Origin: Thermococcus stetteri
Lineage (GTDB): Archaea > Methanobacteriota_B > Thermococci > Thermococcales > Thermococcaceae
Direction: 5' to 3'
DNA length: 64,000 nt
Assembly (NCBI RefSeq): GCF_017873335.1
Contig: NZ_JAGGKB010000004.1
Coordinates: 62,001 to 126,000 of the forward strand
Shown: positions 1 through 9,108 of the stretch, piece after piece
Position numbering within the stretch: position 1 is the stretch's first letter
Layout: each line of letters starts with the position of its first letter
Notes under the pieces: model-generated
The model's input: only the letters and a program-made list of their open reading frames with translations
Databases searched by the model: none
What the model was told of the DNA's origin: nothing
Made by a program: the position numbers and the translations under genes

Positions 1-264
1 GTACATCCTGAGCCTCTCTGCGATGAGCTTGTTGTCGCCGGCGATGCCTATAAAGTGCGTCTTAACTCCCTTCTCCTCGAGGATCTTGAAGAGGTGGGCG
101 CTTATCTGGGCGTTGAGCCAGCCCTTTCCTCTGAACTGGGCCTTTTTCTCGCCGTTAAAGGCCGTCGCATCGTCCTTGAACTCCAGGATTACCTTCTCCT
201 CATCCAGGGGGATTACCTTCTTGGCCTTGCCTTCGTAGACATCCACGATAATCACCATTTTCAT
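1..264 (-). CDS. purC: Phosphoribosylaminoimidazole-succinocarboxamide synthase PurC, N-terminal part
   Basis: PurC joins CAIR and aspartate to give SAICAR in de novo purine synthesis. Only the first 88 codons lie in the window and the gene runs off the left edge. The N-terminus carries the family pattern VYEGKAKK, then [11 protein letters not shown] and [10 protein letters not shown], and THFIG, which form the ATP-binding part of the SAICAR synthetase fold. Two ATGs are possible, at 264 and 258. A TATA-like box near 279-290 would put transcription start near 258-264, so the message is close to leaderless and I cannot decide between them. The gene is divergent from purF, so two purine genes share one 160-bp control region. 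Confidence 0.93.
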   Translation of the reverse strand, partial: MKMVIIVDVYEGKAKKVIPLDEEKVILEFKDDATAFNGEKKAQFRGKGWLNAQISAHLFKILEEKGVKTHFIGIAGDNKLIAERLRMY

Positions 265-425
265 GTAAAAAGCTTGGCCTTTTTAAGAATTTTTTGTCAT
301 TAAATTGTTAATACATGGGCAAAGCTTTTAAACACTGACCTGCAAAAATCTGGCGTATATGTGGGCTAGATAAACACCTTAAAATCAAAGAGAACTGGTC
401 ATAGAAAAGGCATCCGGTGAGAGCA
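265..425. promoter_or_regulatory. Divergent purC/purF control region
   Basis: This gap separates two divergent purine biosynthesis genes. A T/A-rich box at about 279-290 reads toward purC. A box gcttttaaac at 324-333 reads toward purF and would start its transcript near 357, leaving a leader of about 70 nt before the GGTGA ribosome binding site at 416-420. The positions fit archaeal TATA spacing, but I found no operator that I can name. Confidence 0.5.
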
Positions 426-1778
426 ATGCGCGAGAAGTGCGGGATCTTCGCGGCAGCCACAGAGAACGCACCGAAAAAGGCTTACTACGCCCTGATAGCC
501 CTCCAGCACCGCGGCCAGGAGAGCGCTGGAATAAGCGTCTGGAAGCACAGGATAAGGACGGTATCGGGTTTGGGCCTCGTTCAGGATGTCTTCAACGGAA
601 AGGCCCTCTCATCCCTCCGCTCCAACCTTGCCATTGCCCACGTCCGCTATTCGACTTCCGGTTCTCTCACAGAGACCCAGCCCCTTGAGACGGAGTGCTG
701 TGGGAAGAGGATAGCAATAGCCCACAACGGCACCCTCACCAACTTTCTCCCCCTGAGAAGGAAGTACGAGGGTATGGGGGTTAGGTTCCACCACTCAGTA
801 GACTCCGAACTCCTTGGGATTTCGTTTCTCCGACACCTTAAAGAGACCGGGGACGAGTTCGAGGCCATGAGAGGGGTGTTCAACGAGGTCAAGGGTGCTT
901 ACTCGGTTGCCCTCCTCTTCGACGGCAAAATCATCGTCGCGAGGGATCCCGTTGGGTTCAGGCCCCTGAGCTATGGAACAGGAGACGGCCACTACTTCGC
1001 GAGCGAGGACTCGGCCTTGAGGCTCTTCGTTGACGAAACCGAAGGCGGGGAAATCAGGGACGTTCAGCCCGGCGAAGTTTTCCTTATTTCAGAAGAGGGA
1101 GTGGAGAGCAGGGTTCTGGCGAAGGAGAGGCACCACCACTGCGTCTTCGAGTACATCTACTTCGCCCGGCCCGACAGCACAATAGACGGCGTGAACGTCT
1201 ATCAGGCGAGGGTCAGGATGGGAATGGAGCTGGCGAGGGAAAGCCCCGCCGACGGGGACGTTGTGATAGCCGTTCCAGATTCCGGAAGGGCCGCCGCGCT
1301 GGGCTTTTCGATGGAGAGCGGGATTCCCTACTCCGAGGGACTGATAAAGAACCGCTACATAGGAAGGACTTTCATCACCCCCGGCCAGTTTTACCGCGAG
1401 CTCAAGGTCAAGCTCAAGCTCTCGCCGGTGAGGGAGGTAATAGATGGAAAAAGGGTTGTCCTCATCGATGATTCAATCGTCCGCGGAACCACTATGAGGA
1501 GGATAGTCTCCCTCCTAAGGAAGGCAGGTGCAAAAGAGGTGCACGTGAGGATCTCCTCGCCCCCGATAAGACACCCCTGCTACATGGGAATAGACCTCCC
1601 AACGAGGCACGAGCTGATAGCGGCCTTCGGGAGCGTTGAGAAGGTGCGGGAAGCGATAGGCGCCGACAGTCTCGCTTATTTGAGCGTTGAGGGTCTTATC
1701 AGGGCCGTTGGCAAGAAAGACCTCTGCCTGGCGTGTCTCACCGGGGAGTATCCGGAGTGGTCCTTCAGGTTTTACTGA
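426..1778 (+). CDS. purF: Amidophosphoribosyltransferase PurF
   Basis: PurF makes 5-phosphoribosylamine from PRPP and glutamine, the first committed step of purine synthesis. The 450-residue product has an N-terminal Ntn glutaminase domain: the nucleophile Cys sits in MREKCGIFA after a very short propeptide, followed by [18 protein letters not shown] and HNGTLTN. The C-terminal phosphoribosyltransferase domain has the PRPP loop [13 protein letters not shown] (about residue 345) and CYMGID. ATG at 426 is preferred over the in-frame GTG at 417, because that GTG is part of the GGTGA ribosome binding site. The 3' end overlaps the tail of the convergent decayed PIN gene by 14 bp. Confidence 0.96.
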   Translation: MREKCGIFAAATENAPKKAYYALIALQHRGQESAGISVWKHRIRTVSGLGLVQDVFNGKALSSLRSNLAIAHVRYSTSGSLTETQPLETECCGKRIAIAHNGTLTNFLPLRRKYEGMGVRFHHSVDSELLGISFLRHLKETGDEFEAMRGVFNEVKGAYSVALLFDGKIIVARDPVGFRPLSYGTGDGHYFASEDSALRLFVDETEGGEIRDVQPGEVFLISEEGVESRVLAKERHHHCVFEYIYFARPDSTIDGVNVYQARVRMGMELARESPADGDVVIAVPDSGRAAALGFSMESGIPYSEGLIKNRYIGRTFITPGQFYRELKVKLKLSPVREVIDGKRVVLIDDSIVRGTTMRRIVSLLRKAGAKEVHVRISSPPIRHPCYMGIDLPTRHELIAAFGSVEKVREAIGADSLAYLSVEGLIRAVGKKDLCLACLTGEYPEWSFRFY

Positions 1779-2254
1779 ATCGCTTCCTCAGGGCTTCAAC
1801 AACTTTTTCACTGAAGCAGACTCCTTTGGCCCTGAGCTCAAGCAGAAGGGGTTCAAGATCTTCTTCCAAAAGACCCCTTTCTTTGGCGATGAAAAGCAAC
1901 GCCAGGGTTCCCGCAACCTTTATCCCAAGGGACTTCGCTATGAGCCTCGGAATCTTCTCATCGAGAATCAGCAAAATCCGCGTTCAGCTCTCCGGCGAGC
2001 ACTATGGCCTCGGCCTCTCCAATCTCGATCTCCCTCATGAGGATCTCAACGCTCAATCTGTCGTTTACGTCCTGAACCTTTATCCATTCTGCTTCTCTCA
2101 CTTCTCGGGAGCCAGGGCGGCCTCTACCCTTCTCGACTACCTCTATCCATACGGCTCTGGGGATGATAATCTCGCCGAACAGCTCCCGTAGAAGTTCCAG
2201 TTTTCCAATCTTTGCGAGAGCTATCAGCGGCCCGGAGTCGGATACGACTATTAT
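1765..2254 (-). pseudogene. PIN-domain toxin (DUF3368-like), start codon lost and frameshifted
   Basis: Read on the minus strand from 2254, the frame gives VVSDSGPLIALAKIG, the usual N-terminus of DUF3368 PIN nucleases, then continues to ELNADF. There it breaks at a TTTT run near 1974-1977. One T too many shifts the frame; after removing it, the reading continues ADLLILDEKIPRLIAKSLG and on to the end. No ATG, GTG or TTG exists in the N-terminal frame after the upstream stop. The place where Met is expected holds ATA ATA (2249-2254), with a good ribosome binding site GGAGAGGT just before it. The gene overlaps the end of the UPF0175 antitoxin gene, a standard toxin-antitoxin order. Two separate lesions suggest an inactive toxin. 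Confidence 0.8.
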
Positions 2255-2511
2255 AACAACCTCTCCAGGGTTTCTATGTCCTCCTGGAGGTCTTCTTCAG
2301 TGTAGCTCAGGGGGACGCCTTTGGAGGCCAGAATTTCCATCATCTCTGCTTTGCTGACCCCGGCAATCTCTGCAGCCTTTCCAAGGCTAACTACACCCTC
2401 CCGATAGAGTTCAACGGCGAGGTATATCCTGACGAGCTTTGGTAGCTGTTTCTCATCGACTCTGAGGATTCGCGAGAGGTCTGAGGGAATGACAAAGGTA
2501 ACCTCTCCCAT
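2251..2511 (-). CDS. UPF0175-family antitoxin
   Basis: An 86-residue protein of the UPF0175 family, commonly paired with DUF3368 PIN toxins in archaea. The N-terminal third has a short beta strand (EVTFVIPSDL). The middle part, LGKAAEIAGVSKAEMMEIL, looks like a helix-turn-helix suited to operator binding, and the tail is acidic. The ATG at 2511 is preceded by GGTGGGAAG. The family role is to bind and neutralise the PIN nuclease and to autoregulate. Because the partner next door appears broken, this antitoxin is probably a leftover, or it acts on a toxin elsewhere in the genome. Confidence 0.82.
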   Translation of the reverse strand: MGEVTFVIPSDLSRILRVDEKQLPKLVRIYLAVELYREGVVSLGKAAEIAGVSKAEMMEILASKGVPLSYTEEDLQEDIETLERLL

Positions 2512-2568
2512 CTTCCCACCGTATCCAGTTGTTTGTGGGGCCCTAAAAATATGTCGGCGGTGGATCGA

Positions 2569-4548
2569 TTAGACCTTTCTGATCCTCGCCGCCGCGAACT
2601 TGAGCTCCGGCGTTCCGGCCTTGTTGAGCGCCGGGCTCGTCAGCCTGTTTACCTTGAAGTGGAATGGAACTACTACGAGCCCCCTGGGAACGTTTTCAAC
2701 CTCTGCCCTCATCCTTATCTTCCCGCGCCTCGTCTCTATCTCAACCAAGTCCCCGCTCTTTATCCCAAGCCTCTCAGCGTCCTCACGGCTTATCAGTGCC
2801 CTCGGTTCTCCCATGAGCTTGACCAGGGAAGGGCTCCTCAGAGTCATCTCCCCCGTGTTGTAGTGGCCTATGAGTCTCACGGTTGTGAGGACGAAGGGGT
2901 AATCCTCGTCGGGGCTCTCCCAGGGTGCTATCCTTTCGACAGCCATGAAGCGGGCCTTTCCATCAGGCGTTGCAAACTCCCAGGTGTGGAGCCTCTTCTT
3001 AGGTAAGAAGATTCCTTCGCTCTTCTTCAGCTCCTCGACGCTCTTCTCCTCGAGCTCCGGGAAGAGCCTGAAGTACTCGGCGGTTATCTCCTCAACCGAG
3101 GTGTAGTTGAAACCCGGCAGACCGAGCACCCTTCCGAGCATCGTCAGTATCTCCCAGTCGGGCTTTGAGTCGTACGCTGGCTCGCAGGCCTTCTCGCTCC
3201 ACTGGATTCTCCTCTCGCTGTTCATGTAGCTTCCAGCTTTCTCGCAGAACGCCGAAGCCGGCAGGAGGTAGTGGGCATAGCGGGCCGTTCTCGTGGGGAA
3301 TATGTCCTGAGCGACGAGGAGGTCGAGCTTCCTCAAGGCCCTCCTCACCCTCGTGAAGTCGGCCTCGCTTACAGCAGGGTTCTCGCCGACGATGTAGAGG
3401 GCCTTCACGTCCCCCTTCTCCACCGCGTCCCACAGCTCGGTGAGGTAGAGACCTCTCTCAGTCGGGAGATCGTCGACGCCCCAGAGCCTCGCCACCCTCT
3501 TCCTGAACTTCTCGTCGGTGAGCGGGACGTAGCCGGGCAGGAACTCACTGAGGGCTCCCATGTATGCCGCTCCCTGGACGTTGTTCTGGCCGCGCATCGG
3601 GTAGAGACCGCCCCTCTCGCCGATGTAGCCGAGGAGAAGTGCGAGGTTTATCAGGGCTAAGGCGTTCTCAACTCCAGAAACGTGCTGAGTGATGCCCATT
3701 CCCCACATCACCGCCCCGCTTCCGGCGAGGGCGAACTCCCTTGCAACTTCCTCAATAGTTTCCGCCGGGACTCCGGTTACTATCTCGGCGTATTTTGGCG
3801 TGTACTTTTTGACCGCCATCCTTATCTCGGAGAAGCCGGTAGTTCTGCTCCTTATGAACTCCTCGTTGTAGAGCTCCTCCTCGATTATGACGTGGGCCAG
3901 CGCGTTGGCTAGGACTATGTCTGTCCCGGGCCTTATCACGAGCTTGTAATCCGCGAAGGCCATGCTCCTCGTCTCCCTCACGTCAACGGCGATTATCTTA
4001 GCACCGTTCCTCTTCGTCCTCAGGATGTAGTCCATAACGACTGGATGGGTCTCGGCTGGATTGTATCCCCAGATCAGGACGGATTTGAACTTCGTTATGT
4101 CCTCATAGGGGTTGGTCTGAGCTCCAGTGCCGAGGGAGAGCTTGAGGGCGTGGACAGAAGCTTCGTGGCAGAGCCTTGCACAGTTGTCTATGTTGTTCGT
4201 GCCGAAGAGGCGCGCTATCTTCTGGATTAGGTAGTTCTCCTCGTTGGAGACCTTGGAAGACGCCAGAAAGGCAACAGCATTGGGGCCGTAAAGCTCCCTT
4301 ATCTCAAGAAGCTTTTTTGCTATCTCATCGATCGCCACTCCCCATGAAATCGGGACCATCGAGGAGCCGACTCTCTTGAGGGGCCTCTTGAGCCTTTCCC
4401 TCGACTTCACTATCTCCGTTGCGTGCAGGCCCTTCGGGCAGAGCTTCCCCCTGTTCGGCTCGCCCCTGTACGGTTTAACCTTCAGTGTAGTCGGGTCTAT
4501 CAGGATGTTGCAGCCAAAGCCGCAGTATGGGCAGACGACCTTCCTCAC
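2569..4548 (-). CDS. fdhA: Molybdopterin oxidoreductase, formate dehydrogenase alpha-like
   Basis: A 659-residue protein of the formate dehydrogenase alpha family. The N-terminus binds one 4Fe-4S cluster through C6, C9, C13 and C37 (CPYCGFGC ... KLCPKG). The bis-MGD domains follow, and the C-terminal molybdopterin dinucleotide-binding domain begins around residue 540 (LTTVRLIGHYNTGEMT). In NCARLCHEASV, C127 occupies the place of selenocysteine in E. coli FDH-H, so this is the Cys version. The start is GTG at 4548 behind GGTGGTAGC. No electron-transfer subunit, hydrogenase or formate transporter gene lies next to it, so the electron partner is unknown. No signal peptide is visible, so it is probably cytoplasmic. 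Formate is the likely substrate, but related oxidoreductases cannot be excluded. Confidence 0.85.
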   Translation of the reverse strand: MRKVVCPYCGFGCNILIDPTTLKVKPYRGEPNRGKLCPKGLHATEIVKSRERLKRPLKRVGSSMVPISWGVAIDEIAKKLLEIRELYGPNAVAFLASSKVSNEENYLIQKIARLFGTNNIDNCARLCHEASVHALKLSLGTGAQTNPYEDITKFKSVLIWGYNPAETHPVVMDYILRTKRNGAKIIAVDVRETRSMAFADYKLVIRPGTDIVLANALAHVIIEEELYNEEFIRSRTTGFSEIRMAVKKYTPKYAEIVTGVPAETIEEVAREFALAGSGAVMWGMGITQHVSGVENALALINLALLLGYIGERGGLYPMRGQNNVQGAAYMGALSEFLPGYVPLTDEKFRKRVARLWGVDDLPTERGLYLTELWDAVEKGDVKALYIVGENPAVSEADFTRVRRALRKLDLLVAQDIFPTRTARYAHYLLPASAFCEKAGSYMNSERRIQWSEKACEPAYDSKPDWEILTMLGRVLGLPGFNYTSVEEITAEYFRLFPELEEKSVEELKKSEGIFLPKKRLHTWEFATPDGKARFMAVERIAPWESPDEDYPFVLTTVRLIGHYNTGEMTLRSPSLVKLMGEPRALISREDAERLGIKSGDLVEIETRRGKIRMRAEVENVPRGLVVVPFHFKVNRLTSPALNKAGTPELKFAAARIRKV

Positions 4549-4620
4549 GCTACCACCTGTTCGGCAAGAAAAAGTTAAAACTAAAAAGCTTTTTGGCTAA
4601 AATTGGAAAGAATTTGCCAA

Positions 4621-5214
4621 TCAAAGCGCCTTCCTCAGGAAGTACTCGTGGACCCTCGTGTCGTCGGTAAGCTCAGGGTGGAACTCAAGGCCGATGATGT
4701 TGTCCTCCTCAACCCCGACGATTCTCTCCCCGAGCCAGGCTATCGGCTTAACCCTATCACTGAGGAGCTCCACTATCCTGGGAGCGCGGATGAAGACGCC
4801 GGTGAAGGCTTCATCGCTGAAGGCGAGCCTTATAGGTGCTTCAAAGCTGTCCACCTGCCTGCCGTAGGCGTTCCTGTTCACCTTCACGTCGAGTAGTTCA
4901 AGGAACTTCTGCTCCGGAGTGGCCCCAATAACTTCCTTGGAGAGCATTATCAAGCCGGCGCAGGTGCCCATGATGGGAAGCCCTTCCTCGCCTAGCTTCT
5001 TAACCGGCTCGAAGAGGCCGTTCTTGACCATGAGCCTTGATATGGTCGTACTCTCTCCACCTGGGATGATGATGGCGGAGATCCCCTCAAGCTGTTCCGG
5101 TTTCCTGAGCCAGATGACCTCTCCGGAGACGCCGAGGTTTTCAAGGGCCCTCCTGGCGGCCGTTATGTGCTCCTCAACGTCGCCCTGGAGGCCAATAACA
5201 CCTACCTTGACCAT
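4621..5214 (-). CDS. pdxT: Pyridoxal 5'-phosphate synthase glutaminase subunit PdxT
   Basis: PdxT hydrolyses glutamine and passes ammonia to PdxS to make pyridoxal phosphate. The 197-residue product is a class I glutamine amidotransferase: KVGVIGLQGDVEEH at the start, PGGESTT, the nucleophile Cys in MGTCAGLIML (about residue 80), and the His/Glu pair in EFHPEL near the end. ATG 5214 is chosen because GGTGGTAGC precedes it and the conserved sequence starts there. The open frame does continue upstream. It sits 31 bp after pdxS on the same strand, forming a pdxST operon with both subunits of the synthase. Confidence 0.96.
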   Translation of the reverse strand: MVKVGVIGLQGDVEEHITAARRALENLGVSGEVIWLRKPEQLEGISAIIIPGGESTTISRLMVKNGLFEPVKKLGEEGLPIMGTCAGLIMLSKEVIGATPEQKFLELLDVKVNRNAYGRQVDSFEAPIRLAFSDEAFTGVFIRAPRIVELLSDRVKPIAWLGERIVGVEEDNIIGLEFHPELTDDTRVHEYFLRKAL

Positions 5215-5245
5215 GCTACCACCCCAAAAGAGTGAAAGAAGAGGT

Positions 5246-6253
5246 TCAAACGCCCCTCTCCTCAAGGCGAACCTCAAGCTCCTCTATGTCCTGTCCGTGC
5301 ATCGGCTCGCCTATCTCCTTGCTGATCTCGACGAGAAGGTCCGGCTCGTCCCAGTGGTTTACAGCTTCAACTATGGCCCTGGCCATCTTGGGTGGGTTAG
5401 AGCTCTTGAAGATTCCAGAGCCTACGAAGACACCGTCCATGCCCATCTGCATCATCAGGGCAGCGTCGGCAGGAGTTGCGACTCCACCGGCCGCGAAGTT
5501 GACGACGGGAAGCCTTCCGAGCTTCTTTATCTCAAGGAGAACCTTGTAGAGGCCCTCAACGATCTCGCGGTAGGTGTAGTGGCCGTAGACGGGCTCGTTT
5601 TCAAGCACCTTCTGCGGAAGCCCGGCTATCTCCTTGACGTTGAGGGAAAGCCTGAGGTAGGGCTCCGCGAACTTCTCGGCAATGGCATAGACCTGTTCGT
5701 CGGTCATGGCCTGTATCTGCCTGATGCCCTCAGCCACGAGGCGGACGTGCCTCACAGCCTCGACGATGTTGCCGGTTCCTGCCTCGCCCTTGGTCCTTAT
5801 CATGGCCGCGCCTTCCCATATCCTCCTGACCGCCTCGCCGAGGTTTCTCGCACCGCAGACGAAGGGAACGGTGAACTCGCGCTTGTCGATGTGGAAGAAC
5901 GGGTCCGATGGCGTGAGGACTTCACTCTCGTCTATCATATCCACGCCGAGGGCCTCAAGTATCTTTGCCTCTGCGACGTGGCCGATCCTGACCTTGGCCA
6001 TCACGGGAATTGTAACGGCGTCCATGATTTCCCGAATCTTCTCAATCGGGGCCATCCTGGCGACTCCGCCTACCTTTCTGATGTCGGCGGGAACGCGGTG
6101 AAGGGCCATAACTGAAACGGCACCTGCCTCCTCAGCTATTCTCGCCTGCTCCGCGTTGGTGACGTCCATTATGACGCCGCCTTTCACCATCTTTGCAAAG
6201 CCCCTCTTCAGTCTCTCAGTCCCCTTAGCCTGAATAATATCGAGCTTTCCCAT
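5246..6253 (-). CDS. pdxS: Pyridoxal 5'-phosphate synthase lyase subunit PdxS
   Basis: PdxS condenses ribose 5-phosphate, glyceraldehyde 3-phosphate and ammonia into pyridoxal phosphate within a PdxS12-PdxT12 complex. The 335-residue TIM barrel is nearly identical in pattern to known Pdx[26 protein letters not shown], and MAKVRIGH with the imine-forming lysine, then [15 protein letters not shown] and [12 protein letters not shown]. It starts at ATG 6253 behind GAGGTG. A TATA-like box on the minus strand at about 6285-6294 would serve pdxS and the following pdxT. Confidence 0.97.
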   Translation of the reverse strand: MGKLDIIQAKGTERLKRGFAKMVKGGVIMDVTNAEQARIAEEAGAVSVMALHRVPADIRKVGGVARMAPIEKIREIMDAVTIPVMAKVRIGHVAEAKILEALGVDMIDESEVLTPSDPFFHIDKREFTVPFVCGARNLGEAVRRIWEGAAMIRTKGEAGTGNIVEAVRHVRLVAEGIRQIQAMTDEQVYAIAEKFAEPYLRLSLNVKEIAGLPQKVLENEPVYGHYTYREIVEGLYKVLLEIKKLGRLPVVNFAAGGVATPADAALMMQMGMDGVFVGSGIFKSSNPPKMARAIVEAVNHWDEPDLLVEISKEIGEPMHGQDIEELEVRLEERGV

Positions 6254-6368
6254 AGTCTACACCTCGGTTATAAAAATCCTAAACCCTAGAATATAAGTCT
6301 TCCCGCAACAAACATAAACTTATGTCGAAGGATGTTCAAAAAATGCAGAGAAAGAGCGAAAAAGTTCA

Positions 6369-7202
6369 TCAGAGCCTGCCGATTATTTCAAGGCTGACAT
6401 CGAAGTTTTTGACCGAGTGCGTTAGGTAACCGAGGCTAATAACGTCAACGTCGAGCTTAGCGTATTCCGTTATGTTCTCGGGGGTTACTCCGCCGGAGAC
6501 CTCTATCCTGACCCTCTTTCTCAGTCCCTCACGCTTCAGAGCCTCAACGACCTCCGCTATTTCATCCGGCTTCATATTGTCGAGCATGATCACATCTGCC
6601 CCCGCCCTGGCCGCCCTGAGTGCATCCTCAAGGCTCTCCACCTCGACCTCAACAACCTTGTAAACTGAGAACTCCTTCGCGCGCTTTATCGCCTCCTCAA
6701 GTGGAACGAGGGCGAGGTGGTTGTCCTTTATCAGTATCGCGTCGCTTAGGGAGAAGCGATGTGTTTCCCCGCCTCCAATGAGGAGTGCGCGCTTGTCAAT
6801 CGGCTTGAGGAGTGTTTTCCTCGTCCCGGCAACTCTGACCTTCGGGTTCACCTTTTTGACCGTTTCAGAGAGCCTCCTGACCTCGGTCGCTATCCCGCTC
6901 ATCCTGCCCATTATGTTCAGCGCCGTCCTCTCGACGAGGAGGATTGCCCTCGCGTTGCCCTCAAGCTCAAGGACGATGTCTCCTTTCTTAACCCTCTCCC
7001 CATCACGCTTTTTGACTTTAACTTTAACTCCAAAGTGCTCGAAGAGGGCATTCGCCTCCTCAATGCCCGCTATAACCCCATCCTGCTTCGCTATGATTAC
7101 GGCCCTTGCACCCAGCTCCTCCGGAATAACCGCCTCACTCGTTACGTCCCCAAAGGTGGCATCTTCCTCGATGAACCTGAGCAGATAGCTGAGCGGAACC
7201 AT
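6369..7202 (-). CDS. nadC: Nicotinate-nucleotide pyrophosphorylase (quinolinate phosphoribosyltransferase) NadC
   Basis: NadC turns quinolinate and PRPP into nicotinate mononucleotide in NAD synthesis. The 277-residue protein shows the N-terminal alpha/beta sandwich (EDATFGDVTSEAV), RTALNIMGRMSGIAT, the substrate-binding AGTRKTLL and GGGETHRFSLSDAILIKDNH, and the barrel strands VIMLDNM and RIEVSGGVT. An upstream extension of the frame is ignored because ATG 7202 has a strong GAGGAGGTGA site at the right distance and matches the family start. It is a single gene, separate from pdxST, and diverges from the nucleotidyltransferase at 7313. Other nad genes are not in the window. Confidence 0.95.
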   Translation of the reverse strand: MVPLSYLLRFIEEDATFGDVTSEAVIPEELGARAVIIAKQDGVIAGIEEANALFEHFGVKVKVKKRDGERVKKGDIVLELEGNARAILLVERTALNIMGRMSGIATEVRRLSETVKKVNPKVRVAGTRKTLLKPIDKRALLIGGGETHRFSLSDAILIKDNHLALVPLEEAIKRAKEFSVYKVVEVEVESLEDALRAARAGADVIMLDNMKPDEIAEVVEALKREGLRKRVRIEVSGGVTPENITEYAKLDVDVISLGYLTHSVKNFDVSLEIIGRL

Positions 7203-7312
7203 AACCTTCACCTCCTCAAAACCCTCTCGTTTCCCCTTTATTTTGCTTTCCATGTTGAATTTCTGCGGGGAATAGTTTTTATTCTTTGAACGCAAAAATA
7301 GAAGGGGAAGTC

Positions 7313-8557
7313 ATGATGATAAGAAAGGCTGTAATCCCTATAGGAGGGGAGGCCACAAGGCTCCGTCCGCTCACGATAGAGACTTCTAAGGGCCTCGTCA
7401 GGCTCCTGAACAAGCCCATCCTTGAGCATTCTATTCTGAGCCTCGCGAGGGACGGGATAGAGGAGGTCTACCTGGGCGTCAAGGGCTACGTGAACTACAC
7501 CACTCTCTTTGACTACTTCCGCGAGGGCTACTGGCTGAAGAAGAAGTACGGACTTGAGAAAGAGGTCAGAATACGCTACATGCCGCGCTACGAGAGCAGG
7601 ACCAACGGCGATGCCGTGTGGTACACGATGGTGTACTACGGGATAAAGGAGCCCGTCGTGGTCATCCAGGGGGACAACATCTACCAGCTCAATCTGCGGG
7701 ATATGTTCGAGTGGCACAGGAAGAAGGATGCCTTCATGACGATAGCCCTTCAGTCCGTGGAAGACGTCACGGGCTTTGGGGTTGCCAAAATCGACGACGA
7801 CTACCGCATTGAGTACTTCGTCGAGAAGCCCAGGCCGAAGGAAGCCCCCAGCAACCTCGCAAACACCGGAATCTACATCCTCTCCGAGAACTTCTGGGAG
7901 TTCCTCGACGAGGACTGGGCGGGGGAGATGAAGGAAACCGGAAGGCTGGACTTCGGGGGAGACGTAATTCCGGCCCTCATAGAGCACGGCTATGAGGTCT
8001 ACGGCTATCCTATGGAGGGCTACTGGTTCGACGTCGGTACACCAGAGAGGTACCTCAACGCGGCCATGTACCTGCTCCACCACCTCTCGCCCGAGGACAT
8101 TGAGGCGGTTGAAATAACGCACGACGTCTACATGCAGGGAAAATCGGAGATGTCCGAAAGCCTCAGGAGGAAGTTCAGGGAGATGATTAAGACCGGGAAT
8201 ATCCTCGTGGAGGGGAAGGTGCTCCTCGGAAGGCACATCAGCATTGGGAGAGGGACTGCACTCGAAGACGCCGTCATAGACAACTACACTATTGTGGGAA
8301 ACAACTGTGAGATCCTCCGCTCCGTTGTCATGGACAGGGTAAAGCTCGGGGACAACGTCAGGATAGTGAACTCTATAATAGGCAGGCATGTAGAGATTGG
8401 GAACAACGTGAGGATAGTGAACTCTGTAATCGGGGACAACGCCGTTATCGAGGATAACGTGAGGATGTACAACGTCAAGATATGGCCGCACGAGTTCGTG
8501 GAGAAAGGGGCCACGCTGGAGCACTACACCGTTAGGACGGGGGTGCCGAGAAGATGA
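7313..8557 (+). CDS. Sugar-phosphate nucleotidyltransferase with left-handed beta-helix tail
   Basis: A 414-residue NDP-sugar pyrophosphorylase. The N-terminal Rossmann-like domain has the signature GGEATRLRPLTIETSKGL (usually GGxGTRLRPxTxxxPK), VIQGDNIY for nucleotide/metal binding, VEKP and the product-site WFDVGTPERY. From about residue 300 onward come hexapeptide repeats (DNVRIVNSIIGRHVEIGNN) that form a left-handed beta helix. Mannose-1-phosphate guanylyl- or glucose-1-phosphate thymidylyl/uridylyltransferase activity is possible, and the sugar cannot be told from sequence. Two adjacent ATGs, 7313 and 7316, compete. GAAGGGGAAG lies before both. It overlaps the next gene by ATGA. Confidence 0.9.
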   Translation: MMIRKAVIPIGGEATRLRPLTIETSKGLVRLLNKPILEHSILSLARDGIEEVYLGVKGYVNYTTLFDYFREGYWLKKKYGLEKEVRIRYMPRYESRTNGDAVWYTMVYYGIKEPVVVIQGDNIYQLNLRDMFEWHRKKDAFMTIALQSVEDVTGFGVAKIDDDYRIEYFVEKPRPKEAPSNLANTGIYILSENFWEFLDEDWAGEMKETGRLDFGGDVIPALIEHGYEVYGYPMEGYWFDVGTPERYLNAAMYLLHHLSPEDIEAVEITHDVYMQGKSEMSESLRRKFREMIKTGNILVEGKVLLGRHISIGRGTALEDAVIDNYTIVGNNCEILRSVVMDRVKLGDNVRIVNSIIGRHVEIGNNVRIVNSVIGDNAVIEDNVRMYNVKIWPHEFVEKGATLEHYTVRTGVPRR

Positions 8558-9033
8558 TTAAGATTGGAGTAAAGCCAGTCTTATTAGTGGCGTATTCCTT
8601 TCTTGTTTTTCTCCTCGAAACCTATCTCGGAATCGGCAACTGGGGGATCATTGGCCTCTATATGATCACGCGGAGAGTAGGGCAGAACCCCTGTGTTCCC
8701 TTCTACTGCGTTACCTCAACCTGGATTCTCGCCGTTGCTATTTTAATAGCTCCGCTCATCTTCGGCTACCTCCTACTTGAGCGCTACGAAGCCCTGAGAG
8801 AGCACTCGAAAAGCCATATTCTCTTCGGCCTCCTCCTTGTTCCTGTTGGCCTTTGCAGAACTCTTAATTCTGGTGGTCTTGTAACGATGCTCTACTTCCT
8901 CTCCCTTGCAACCGGTTTGTCGTACCTCCTCCAGCGGAACTACTACGAAAAACACCTTCCCGAGCTCGCTCTAGTAGGTTTTACGTGGTTTTTGATAACA
9001 CATGCACTGATGCTCAAGCCTTGGGCGTGCTGA
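8554..9033 (+). CDS. Hypothetical membrane protein, about five helices
   Basis: A 159-residue protein with about five hydrophobic segments (residues 7-27, 54-77, 90-106, 109-127, 139-155). I do not recognise the family. A loop with NPCVPFYC between the first two helices and a C-terminal WAC give it three cysteines. Its ATG overlaps the stop of the nucleotidyltransferase gene (ATGA), so the two are co-translated. That suggests a link to cell-surface or lipid-linked sugar work, but this is inference from position only. Confidence 0.7.
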   Translation: MIKIGVKPVLLVAYSFLVFLLETYLGIGNWGIIGLYMITRRVGQNPCVPFYCVTSTWILAVAILIAPLIFGYLLLERYEALREHSKSHILFGLLLVPVGLCRTLNSGGLVTMLYFLSLATGLSYLLQRNYYEKHLPELALVGFTWFLITHALMLKPWAC

Positions 9034-9108
9034 GGAACTTTGATATCCTCACGCTTAACCCAATCGAAAGGTATTAATCCCTCGTGCCCAACTAATTTCG
9101 GTGGGAGA

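Noticed and set aside
4919-6115. Long plus-strand frame (about 398 codons) opposite pdxT and pdxS
   Set aside because: It is the mirror of two certain minus-strand genes. Its product has no family features, and GC-rich archaeal genes often leave such shadows.
7238-8524. Minus-strand frame of 428 codons opposite the sugar nucleotidyltransferase
   Set aside because: Shadow of a clearly conserved gene; the product is rich in His/Val/Pro runs without any family pattern.
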